64,000 nt of DNA, taken from assembly GCA_964023275.1 (NCBI GenBank), contig OZ029916.1, positions 27,255,587 through 27,319,586 on the forward strand, given 5' to 3'. Within the stretch, counting starts at the first letter, position 1, and the number at the start of each line of letters is the position of its first letter. The notes beneath the pieces are model-generated. The model ran no database searches, was not told where the DNA came from, and was given only the letters and a program-made list of their open reading frames with translations. Origin of the DNA: Norana najaformis (taxonomy: Eukaryota > Annelida > Clitellata > Crassiclitellata > Hormogastridae). Positions 19,514-28,810 of this stretch are shown here, in pieces. The translations under genes and the position numbers were made by a program.

Positions 19514-22500
19514 TCATCATCATCATCATCATCAATAACCATGGGCTCAATGCCCGTAGGTGTCCGATGCCCGTTTCACAATGTGTCTCCACTCGATTCT
19601 GTTTTGAGCCGCATGTCCCAGTTTCTGCAAGTCCGCGCCACACCACTCCTCAATGTCATCCACCCACTCTCGATGTGGTCTGCCTCTCTTGTTCGTACCT
19701 TCCATAATTCCAAACGTCAGAGTCTTAATATTTCTGTCATCCTTCATTCTACAGATATGTCCAAACAATCCAAGTTTTCGCTGAATAACCTTCTGCAGTA
19801 GATTCTCGGTTATAGCCACTCTTTCGTAGACCTCTTCATTCCTAATCTTCTGAGTCCATCCGATCCTTAGGATTTTTCTGTAACATTTTCTCTCAAATGC
19901 CAAGACTCTCCGTCGTGAGTCTTTTGTCAGGACCCATGTCTCACATCCATACATCATGGTGCTGAATACACATGTCTTTAATACCTCCAGTTTTGTTTTC
20001 ATGCTGATTGCTTTGCTCTTCCAAGTTTTATCCATTGCTTTCAACACTGCCATTCCCCTCGCTATTCGTATCTTTATTTCACTTTTGCAATCTAGGTCAT
20101 ATGTCATATTACTTCCAAGATAAGTGAACCTCTCTACATTCTCCAGCTGCATTCTTTCAACCACTATCTGCTGGGTGATATTTTTGTCGCCAAATACCAT
20201 TGTTTTTGTCTTATCAAAGTTCATGTACAGTCCATATTTCTTTGCTTCTTCATTCAGCATTTGTGTTGTGCACTCCAGCTCTGTAGGTCCCTCCTCCAAT
20301 ATGTCCACATCATCTGCAAAACGTAAATTGTTTATGCATATTCCCTGAACTGATATTCCTTTGCTCTTGACCTTGTCCATTGCTCTTTCCAAATCTGTTA
20401 TAAACACCATGGGCGATATTGGATCACCCTGCCTCATACCCCTGTTGGTTCTAAACCATGGTCCCAACTTGCCACATGTCCTGACCGCCGCTTGTGAAGT
20501 ACCATTTATGTCTCGTAACAACTGAATCAGTTTGTTGTCAACTCCATACGATTGTAGCACGGCCCATGTCACGTTCTGGTCTACACTGTCAAATGCCTTC
20601 TTAAAGTCTACAAAACAATTGTATACCTTTTTATTCTTTCGCCTTGCTTTTTCTGCTATTAGTCTTAAAGCCAAGATTTGTTGTATCGTACTTCTATCCT
20701 TCCGAAATCCCGCCTGCTCATCCGTCAAGTATTCCTCCATCTGGCTTCTTAATCTTTCCGCCAATACCATCATCAGCACCTTGCCCAGGTGGCTTATCAG
20801 CGCAATGGTGCGGTAATTGTTACATTCCAATGGACTTCCCTTTTTGTAGATTGTTACCAATATCGACTTCTTCCACTCTTCCGGTGCTTGTCCTTGCTCC
20901 CATGCCATGTTACATAACCTGTGGATTTCACCCAACAGAAGATCTCCTCCATGCTTGATCATTTCTCCCGTGATGTTGTCTCTACCAGGGCTTTTATTGT
21001 TTTTTAACCTTGTTATCGCTTTTTGAACTTCCTCTAACAATATGTCTGTGTTTGTTTCCGTCGTCGGAGGGGAGATAGCCTTTAGTTCTTTTATTACCTC
21101 TCTAGTAAGATCTTGATTTGGCTGTTCGCTATATAATTCACTGCAATATTCCGTCCATCGCTGTATTATATCTTCCTTTGTTGTCAGCATTTTATCCTTC
21201 TCGTCTTTTATTGCTGTGAGTCTCGGTTGCCAGTTTCTGTTTACATTTCTTATCATTTTGTAGACTTCTCTGCTTTTGCCTTCTCCAAAGTTCTTTTCAA
21301 TTTCCCTGCATTGCTGTTCCAACCATTGTGCTTTATCCTCTCTTGCTGCCTTCCTCACCCTGTTGCAACTCTCCTTGTATTTCCGTTCTGCTACCTGTGA
21401 TGTATCTCTTTTGAGTTTTAGCTCCCTCTTTTCCTGTATCAACCGCAATGTCTCCTGTGTTATCCACTTTTGCTTGATCTTTTCTTCTTCCGGAACCGCC
21501 TCCTCTATCGCATTGTTTATAGCTGCAGTTAGTTTTTCTGTTCTGCTTTCCAAGTTCTGCTCTTCCTCAAGTTCTTTTAAATTCCTTCCTAGCGCCTGTT
21601 GGTACTTGATCCTGGTAGACTCCTCCTTCAGTCTTTCAATATTCCTTCGCTTCACAAAGCATGGCTCATGCTTTTTCTTTAGCTTCAGTTTGATGTTTGC
21701 CATGACCAAGCTATGGTCCGAGTCTATGTCAGCACCTTGAAAAGTACGGCATAGTTGAACTGCTGTGTTCCACTTTCGTCTTATTAAGATCATATCAATC
21801 ATGTTTCTTGTTTGTCCATCACTGGAGCGCCATGTCCACTTTCGACATTGTTTTTGTTGGAATCTTGTATTGCAGATGGTCAGGTCATTGTCTACCGCAA
21901 ACTCCAGTAGTCTTTCACCCCTTTCATTCCGGTCTCCAAAACCATATTTGCCCATAACTCCTTCCCATCCCGTTCTATCAGTACCGATTTTAGCGTTCCA
22001 GTCTCCTCCAATTATGAGTGTATCCTTCTTCTGTACCTCTCCTATCAGCTCTGTCAACTTTGAGTAGAAGTCTTCAATCTCCTCTTCACTGCTTTCAGCC
22101 GTTGGTGCGTAAACCTGAATTGTTGTTATGTTGAATGGCTGTGCACTGAACTGTGCCAGCATCATCCTTTTGTTCACGGGTCTGTAGCGGATGAGTGCAT
22201 TTCTGGCTCTTTTGCTGAGCAGAAATCCCACTCCTGCCTCATGTCTGCTGGGATCTCCAGACCATATTATTCCTCCATTCCTCATCTCGCCTGATTGTGT
22301 CCAACGCATCTCTGATATTCCAAGTATGTCGCATCTGTATCTTGACATTTCCTCTTCCAGCAGCTCCAGCTTCCCTGCCGCCCATAGGGTGCGGACATTC
22401 CATGTGCCCACCGATATCATTTCTCTTGCGGGCTTCAACTTTTTTCTTTCGGTAGCTAATTTGTCGATCCAACCCCGATCGCTCAATTGGTTTCGCGGAC

Positions 22501-22681
22501 CTTGTTTTACCGGGGGACGTCCGAGCCGGCATGTACTTGCATCCTTTTTGTTTGGCATCAGATTTCAATCGTCTTGGTTTTTACTGCCAGAGTATCGACA
22601 CCCATCTGGCAAACCTTCCTCCTTTATCCGGGCTTAGGACCGGCGCAAGGGACTGCTGGTTTGCAGTCCCCTGTGGCGGAG
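19514..22681 (-). mobile_element. full-length RTE-like non-LTR retrotransposon
   Basis: 3168 bp, flanked by a perfect 8-bp target duplication TTGTGTAA (19506-19513 and 22682-22689). The 3' end on the - strand is a short (GAT)n tail (19514-19534), as in RTE elements, which end in simple repeats and not poly(A). About 120 nt of 5' leader precede the single long ORF. It is nested in the Tc1 element just inside its right TIR, hence younger than it. Confidence 0.92.
19547..22558 (-). CDS. RTE endonuclease / reverse transcriptase, 1003 aa, intact
   Basis: An uninterrupted ORF. The N-terminal APE-type endonuclease (about 47-290) shows GTWNVRTL (51-58), ISEMRW with Glu83, GGDWNAKIG (Asp186, Asn188) and DSDHSLV (Asp281, His282). 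The reverse transcriptase (about 500-800) shows NYRTIALIS (581), DEQAGFRKDRST (613), VDFKKAFDSVD (650), RGMRQGDPISP (706) and the catalytic FADD (748-751). The C-terminus has the GRPHREWVDDIEEW and WRH.....SDTYGH elements usual in this group. It nicks target DNA and primes reverse transcription of its own RNA. All catalytic residues are present, so it may be an active source copy. The RTE assignment is by motif recall; related clades are possible. Confidence 0.94.
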   Translation of the reverse strand: MPNKKDASTCRLGRPPVKQGPRNQLSDRGWIDKLATERKKLKPAREMISVGTWNVRTLWAAGKLELLEEEMSRYRCDILGISEMRWTQSGEMRNGGIIWSGDPSRHEAGVGFLLSKRARNALIRYRPVNKRMMLAQFSAQPFNITTIQVYAPTAESSEEEIEDFYSKLTELIGEVQKKDTLIIGGDWNAKIGTDRTGWEGVMGKYGFGDRNERGERLLEFAVDNDLTICNTRFQQKQCRKWTWRSSDGQTRNMIDMILIRRKWNTAVQLCRTFQGADIDSDHSLVMANIKLKLKKKHEPCFVKRRNIERLKEESTRIKYQQALGRNLKELEEEQNLESRTEKLTAAINNAIEEAVPEEEKIKQKWITQETLRLIQEKRELKLKRDTSQVAERKYKESCNRVRKAAREDKAQWLEQQCREIEKNFGEGKSREVYKMIRNVNRNWQPRLTAIKDEKDKMLTTKEDIIQRWTEYCSELYSEQPNQDLTREVIKELKAISPPTTETNTDILLEEVQKAITRLKNNKSPGRDNITGEMIKHGGDLLLGEIHRLCNMAWEQGQAPEEWKKSILVTIYKKGSPLECNNYRTIALISHLGKVLMMVLAERLRSQMEEYLTDEQAGFRKDRSTIQQILALRLIAEKARRKNKKVYNCFVDFKKAFDSVDQNVTWAVLQSYGVDNKLIQLLRDINGTSQAAVRTCGKLGPWFRTNRGMRQGDPISPMVFITDLERAMDKVKSKGISVQGICINNLRFADDVDILEEGPTELECTTQMLNEEAKKYGLYMNFDKTKTMVFGDKNITQQIVVERMQLENVERFTYLGSNMTYDLDCKSEIKIRIARGMAVLKAMDKTWKSKAISMKTKLEVLKTCVFSTMMYGCETWVLTKDSRRRVLAFERKCYRKILRIGWTQKIRNEEVYERVAITENLLQKVIQRKLGLFGHICRMKDDRNIKTLTFGIMEGTNKRGRPHREWVDDIEEWCGADLQKLGHAAQNRIEWRHIVKRASDTYGH

Positions 22682-22690
22682 TTGTGTAAG

Positions 22691-22716
22691 TGATTCCATT
22701 AATATGGCCAAGACTG
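22691..22716 (-). repeat. Tc1 right terminal inverted repeat
   Basis: 26 bp, reverse complement starting CAGTCTTGGCC, followed by TA. The RTE insertion lies directly beside it. Confidence 0.9.
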
Positions 22717-22759
22717 TAAGATGCGTAACGGTAGTGGTGCCCCAATATATAAATTAATA

Positions 22760-22767
22760 TTAATAAT

Positions 22768-22812
<45 letters not shown>
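22760..22812. repeat. (AAT)n microsatellite
   Basis: A run of about 14 AAT units with an imperfect start, directly outside the Tc1 element. Confidence 0.9.
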
Positions 22813-25800
22813 TTGAGTTTTGGCAATTGTCATAATTTTATGTCGTCGATTAATGTTCAACACATGACTTTTTTCTAAATTGCTATTTTTTTGGTTAAAA
22901 TTAAAAGTTTCTGTTTGGGAGGACGATTGCCATCACTCACCCCAGACGCCAAAATACCTTGCTAAGCAACTGACCCGACTTCTTGCAAGTCACCGAAATT
23001 TCTGATGACCTTAACAGCAACCCGGCGTAAACCCGCCACTAATCTGGTATAAGGGCTTTCACAGAATCATGCATCAGGCGAGACATCTGAAGATTGATCA
23101 CCTGTCATCGCTACGCAGGCTGAACTCCTGCTCCTCATTCAGTTATTCTCCTGCATGCATACAGGCAACCCCATTCTTCTGCTTATTCTCCTACGCATCT
23201 TCCTACAGACTTCTTCCTCTTCTCCTCCTTCTCCGTCAATATGATCTTAAATATATCTGTTCTTCCTGGTGTTCAGTAAGAGCAGGAACGTCCTGATCCT
23301 GTACGCTTCTCCTCCTCTTTTTGGTCATTCTGCCACTCCTCGTCGTTCTTCTCTTGTGACACGTGCTTCCTGTAACTGCTCTTTAAAGCATCGCTCCTTG
23401 TACTCTTGCACCCGCATAGTAACCATAGTCTTTCTAGTGCTAATATCTTTAATCATCGTTAGCTCGTGGTTCATGTTGCGTGGTCGCACCGTCGCAGGAA
23501 GAGGCGCCTATATATAGTTGGCTACCATAATATCATATTTATATGTATATTATATAAGCTTACATGTGATATGATATTACACGAGCTTCTTCTGCAAAAG
23601 TTCCATCCGACACATGGGTTGATGGGCTTTTCCTGTCAAGAAACGAAGTTGATGATTTCCTTTGTTTGTTGGAATCTTTTGACAGGTTCACGTGCAAAAT
23701 AACGAACGTTGATACAGCAAATTTAAACTTACCTCTAGATAAAGCAGAATTGAATCCTGCATGGGCCTATAATAAATCTCTAGCACGTGTGTATGTAATA
23801 TTATAGGCCTACTAGCTTAGATATGAGTAGGCATTCAATTATGCGAATCGTTGTGCCAGCGTACGCTGTACGTAAAAAAACTCAAAATAAATCTGCTCAA
23901 ATACATGCAGTCAAAGAAATCTTCTACGTTGTTTGCAAGCAGTGGGAGGAGACCAGGACTGGGTATAATGAATGGGACAACGTATCAGATGGTCTGAATC
24001 AATGAAAGGAAGTTCCCATTTTCATATGCAAATCGCTCCCTGATAATAGGCCTATTGTCTTCCTTCATTTTGTTGCCTTCAGTATGGCTAAATAAATTAA
24101 CACGACGCACACGTTTGGCGTATTTGTGGGACAAGTGTTTCACATAACAGAAATCATCAAACACAATCCACATAGCCACCTTGTCGGCCTGTATAAGTTT
24201 GTTAGGTGCCTCCTATAACATGGCTGGCCTAGACTTTCAGACTCCCTTGAAACTGATCTGTGTGCATTGCGTTTTAGAGGTACTTAGAAGCCGCTATATG
24301 CCTATGTCTTGCTATATTATACATGCGGTCCATTCAACACATGCAATGGCAGGTGTCTTGTGCAACATGCAGAGGCGTAATATTGCAGGAGACACGTAGG
24401 GCCTACTGTCATATGTGACGTTGTAGGCCTAGTGACGCGCGTCTTATATGCGCGACGGGTGTTAACTTCGCGAATCGCCTTTCTGCTGGTCGACTACGAA
24501 CGCGTGCCGGGATTATAGGCGGACCACAAGGATTCGTGTTCTATAACCGCTCGACGTTGAGCAGCGTATGTTCCCTTCGGCGCATTAAGCCCTGATCAGT
24601 CTCTCGCGCGATGCCTGTCTTTGTCGGAGGCGCCGGAATACTTATTGTCATCCGACACTCTTATAATAGCATATCACTGCGGGAGGGAGGACAATCTGTA
24701 ACAGCATATCGTATAGATAGGAAGACATTCATGCGCCCCGATGCGCTTCGGACAAGCCTTATGAATGGTTTCAGCAGCAAACCATCTTCGGCTTCAGTTA
24801 GAGTATATAATTATACATATATATATATATAGACATATATAAAAATATGTATATGTATATAATAGCCGAACTCTCGTCCGCCACCCATTAACCGCAAGTG
24901 CATCTCGTTTCTATGCGGGTGTTATTATCTGCTATTCTTTCGCGTCGTACGCAACGCTTCGTCAATTAATAAATCATCTTGTCCGTTGTCATCTCATAGT
25001 AACGCATTCTATTGTGGCGACGACAACGCAACTTATATCCAGCCTTTGTGGCCACACACTGGCTGACCAAGACGCCTGCCACTTGACCAGACGACTGTGT
25101 GAACAATGGTCCACTGATGCAGGCCTGAATGCGTCCACAGAGAGGTTTAAACCCATACTCAGCACGAATGCATAACCTAAATAAGCGTTGGCCGACTAGT
25201 TATTATGTGTCATATGGTCATCTGTTTCTTTGTCATCTTAAGTAGGCCTACATGAAGGCGTCTATACCAACATCAACACTCGTCTGTAGATTCAATCATC
25301 AGCTTAGGCTAACGACAGAGTTGTCAGGGAACTGAAGCGTTATTCTGTTCACCCACTTAATTTTGCAACGACCAGTTTGCCCTAAAATGTGATTTGGGTT
25401 TCGAAATGTTATAGTACTGAATAGGAGGATTAACTTGTAAAGTCTGAGCGAGTACTGCATGCTTTTATGCTTGCTTGTCATTCCCCTTTCATTGGTCGAT
25501 TCTTATCAACAGTGAAAAGTCGAAATAAGAGGCGAATTTGGCATGAATTAGTCGGGGCGGATCGAAATAAGAAAGCGTGTTGGGGGCGAAGTAGCAGTAG
25601 GGTGAAATGAGAAAACAATTAGGAAATACGCCAGTCTAACAGACTGAATGGAGGGTACGCCCGTTACGCCTCACGTAATCCGCCACTGTGTTGCTCAGAA
25701 TTGTCGCGATCGTCAGTCACATAGGCTTAGGGCCAACTGGATGTAGGCCTATAATTTTCATTCCAAGAAAAATTCTATCGGCCAGTAAACATTGCCTTTG

Positions 25801-26105
25801 TAAACCACCCGTATATCATTATTCAAGCCTATGAATGCTGTATAAAGATGATTTTTCAAAAATATCCGGACTTGTAAAGTAGAACACGCAACACTTATTT
25901 AAAAGAAGAGGCCTATGCATTTAGCGTATAGGCATATCGCTACATTTTGGACATGCCGTCAGAGAAGAACAAACACATAGAAAAACAGTACTAAAACATT
26001 AGCTGTGATATGGACACTTTTAGACAATAATTTCAAAAGCTGTAGCATAAATAAAAACTGTATTTCAAACAGATTGTCAAGCAACTACTGATTATCAATG
26101 TCAAA
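22813..26105. other. gene-poor region; CpG-dense patch and TAGGCCTA palindromes
   Basis: No exon is supported. 23040-23520 is CT-rich. 24430-24620 is CpG-dense (ACGCGCGTC, ATGCGCGACGG, ACTTCGCGAATCG). An AT microsatellite lies at 24815-24862. Exact TAGGCCTA occurs at 23804, 24047, 24424, 25243 and 25744. Confidence 0.4.
24430..24620. promoter_or_regulatory. CpG-dense patch, possible regulatory element
   Basis: CpG density is much higher than in the neighbouring AT-rich DNA. It is 4 kb upstream of the neurexin start. Nothing identifies a transcription start here. Confidence 0.2.
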
Positions 26106-26530
26106 CTAACAGCACTGATCACAAAGAAACTTGTTTTGAACATCTTTCGGTTTTCCAAGTCCAAGCATCTCAGAGCAAGTCATTTCATAGCGCAGTCCAC
26201 ATCGTTGGCACTGCAGCCTGTCATCTCTTGACTCAATGAATCTTTCTCCACATCCAGCACAACATTCCACAAGATCGTCAAGATCTGACGCTTTCCCTGT
26301 GAAGTCCTTTCCGAGATACCAAAATCTTTTCAACACGGTGGTACGAACGTCCATCCTTGAGTGCAGCTAATGCACGCTGGAGTGTTTCCTCCCCATGTTT
26401 ATGATCCTCTGCTGGTCCTTTACTTGCAATATTTTCCCATCTTCTATCAGCAAAAATAGTAAGAAACATCTCAGAATAGTGACATTGGCCGTTACCCAAT
26501 AATTTTATTTTAGATGAATATAATTTGCTC
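26106..26530 (-). pseudogene. broken zinc-finger / HTH-like protein fragment, probably transposon-derived
   Basis: An upstream frame (26499-26278) reads EETLQRALAALKDGRSYHRV, resembling the psq-type helix-turn-helix of pogo-like transposases. About 150 nt later another frame (26354-26106) reads CCAGCGERF, LQCQRCGLRYEMTC and FLCDQCC, a PHD-like zinc-binding pattern in which Glu stands where His is expected. The two parts overlap in different frames, so at least one frameshift or a lost intron separates them. Pogo-like proteins in invertebrates can end in such a finger. The family call is weak. Confidence 0.4.
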
Positions 26531-28100
26531 GTTAATTGTCGATATTACACAGTCGCGTGCCCAAAACGCACCCAGTGCGTCTTGAGCACCAACTACTCTA
26601 CATACTAAAGTTCATTTATTATGAGTCACGTTATACGATGTTAAAAAATACACTGCTATGTTTACAGTTGATAAAGCACTTAACAGATACAACAAAGGAT
26701 TATTGTCAACATTTGCATATACATTGTACAAATCTCTTGTCAAGTGATCACATGCAAAAGATCAAATATGAAGAAACCTTACCTTTTTGCAGAAATGGCA
26801 TTCCTGTCCGAACAAAAGAAACTAGTTGCTAATAACATAAGGACACGTGCGTTAATGACTATGTAAGTAGACTTCTTCGTTCCTGTATCAACCAGTCTGA
26901 ATATTATGGGGAGATGCGTCTTGTCCACACAGTGCGTCTTGGGGTACTTTCCCCTACCCCCTCGTTTTAAACAGACTTGTTATTTATTTATTTATCTATC
27001 ACGAACGGGACTCCCCAGAGTTCCCGCTATGGACTCTTAGACTGTCTTGCGTTCTTATAAGAGGGTGGTCCCGAACATTATCGGATCAGCGGAGCCAAAC
27101 CTGCAACGAGTGATTTTTCGGCTGACTTGGGAGCTCACTGATATTTCGTAACTTGCTTCGAGTACCAGCTTTGACTTGTAGGCCTACACTCTATATTCGC
27201 CCAGCACACAACTGCACGGTATATTTCGCTAACCAAACGATGCCAAATTGCTTTGACTCGTATTCTTTAAATGAAGCAGCCGCCACTTCACGTCTAGAGC
27301 TTTGGAGCACGTGGAAGCTTATATTCAACTGCCGTCGGTCTGTGTGTATCTTATTGTGTGATTCAGACAACGCTAATTATTGCTTCACGTACAACTTAAC
27401 TGTTATCGCTCGAAACACCTCAGCAGATGGCCCTGACAGCGTGGCAAGATATGGGCTTATTCATGACATTTGCCGAGCTCTCAGTATAGCTGACTTTCCG
27501 CCAGGTAAGGAGCCAGTTGGATATGTAACATTGTTATGAAAGGCGCCCCGACAGCCCAGCCTTGTTTCTTTGGGAGGAAAACAGATACGCTGCGTGAAAT
27601 GCAACAGTTGTTGACACCCTGACAGATTCCCACCAGCCTGCATTGCTGAGGAGGCTGCTGATGTTGCTGTGATTGCAGCTCAAAGAATCTGTGGCAAAAT
27701 ATAGATGCAATCCAGCCGGGTTACTGCTTCTATCCCTTGGCCTTCGAAACTCTTAACTGGTCCCATCAATTAATATGACATGGCTTTCATAACAACTTGG
27801 GTGGACATTTGATCCCAACTGGTGACAAAACGGAGACTTCTTTTCCAACGCATTTTACCTTACGCACGGTATATAAGGCAATAGTACGCTTTGAGATCAT
27901 CTCGTGTTCTTTAGGCCTACCCATAGGTACAAGGATTCATTACATATAGGCCTACTTGAAGCGCTATAGATTTCCAATAAAATGCAAGACTATGTACTCG
28001 CAGAGGATTTCTTTGGCGATGTTTAAGCTACGTATAAGCTGCAATTTGTTGCTAGAAATGAAAGAATGTGCTGATGTCAGGTGCGAAGTCCGATCCATTC
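26531..28100. other. intergenic; no supported gene
   Basis: A CAGTGCGTCTTG motif occurs twice in the same orientation (26571 and 26932). An open frame on the + strand at 27153-27539 contains a good donor (GCCAG|GTAAGG near 27505) but has no family similarity. TAGGCCTA occurs at 27179, 27912 and 27947. Confidence 0.35.
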
Positions 28101-28578
28101 AGGAAGCGATAAGAGATGACACGTTTGCTGACGGTGTTTATTACTGTGCATATAGAGACGCTGTTGTACGTGTGAGGATATTCTTCGGGCGCTGTAAAAT
28201 AGGAATCGTTTTACGCTCTCGCAATGCCGGCTGTGAAGCCGACGATACGTGCGGTGCAACCGTCTGAGCCGAGTCAGTGCCGCGGGTTTACGGCCTGGAC
28301 CGTTGACACTATCATTCATCACTTATCTAAGCCGTATTGTACACTGAAAGCCCTTTTCTGACGAGAGGCATTCCGCAAGACCTATATCGCTTATGCGCGA
28401 CGGTGTGCCAGCGTGCCCCGTGTTCCTCATAGGAACGCTCATCGTCCTTCCGCGCATTTTGTGTGAAGAAAGCCAGAGACGCTCTGTTCTATGATCAGAG
28501 GGCTTCGATTTGTCAAGAATAGAAGGCAGGTTGCTCTTTAGAAAAAAACGACTGAAACTGGGTGGCCACAGAATAGAA
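28100..28578 (+). promoter_or_regulatory. 5' flank / 5' UTR of neurexin, CpG-rich
   Basis: CpG-rich DNA directly before the neurexin ATG (for example GTGCCGCGGGTTTACGGCC near 28278). This fits an unmethylated promoter region. The transcription start cannot be placed. Confidence 0.35.
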
Positions 28579-28810
28579 ATGGCCGGCGTCGATTTTGAAA
28601 TAGCGCGCAGACGACCCCAGAAAAACAACGTCTTTCGGATAGGTTGCGTTCTTCTAGTGGTCTTAGTCTTTGTTCAACAATCCTCATTTTCGTCTTCATC
28701 GTCGTTTTACGACTCCTCGAAACTTTTCCGTCACAAACTAGCGGCACATGAATATAGTCGAACTTCAAGTGATGGCTCTTTTCCTGAAGGAGAAGTTCTA
28801 GTCGAAAAAG
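28579..28810 (+). CDS. nrxn: neurexin exon 1: signal peptide
   Basis: The ATG at 28579 is the first in its frame. It encodes a long Arg-rich n-region (MAGVDFEIARRRPQKNN), hydrophobic IGCVLLVVLVFV and a Ser-rich segment. The donor is AAAAAG|GTAAGA, phase 1. The n-region of about 20 residues makes a signal anchor possible. Confidence 0.8.

Larger units (their letters stand above)
18156..22716 (-). mobile_element. Tc1/mariner element, interrupted by an RTE LINE
   Basis: The ends CAGTGTTGGCCAAATTAATG (18156) and, reverse-complemented, CAGTCTTGGCCATATTAATG (22716) form TIRs matching at 24 of 26 positions, both flanked by TA. Without the nested RTE and one copy of its 8-bp duplication the element is about 1.4 kb, normal for Tc1. 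It carries one transposase gene on the - strand. The TA duplication (18154-18155, 22717-22718) and TIR start CAGT are diagnostic of the superfamily. Confidence 0.93.

Noticed and set aside
22239..22568. Second open frame overlapping the start of the RTE ORF
   Set aside because: Part of it echoes the endonuclease start in another frame. The 1003-residue frame carries all motifs, so the overlap is incidental.
19541..22637. Several + strand open frames across the RTE element
   Set aside because: They are antisense shadows of the intact reverse transcriptase frame.
27153..27539. 128-codon open frame on the + strand with a good donor site
   Set aside because: There is no domain, codon pattern or partner exon, and it cannot be joined in phase to neurexin exon 1, which starts with its own signal peptide. 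It was left as possible untranslated or chance sequence.
1..28578. Search for neurexin LNS1-4 / EGF1-2 exons upstream on the + strand
   Set aside because: No stretch with LNS motifs (such as NDNxWHxV, YxGG) or a complete six-Cys EGF pattern with phase-1 borders was seen.
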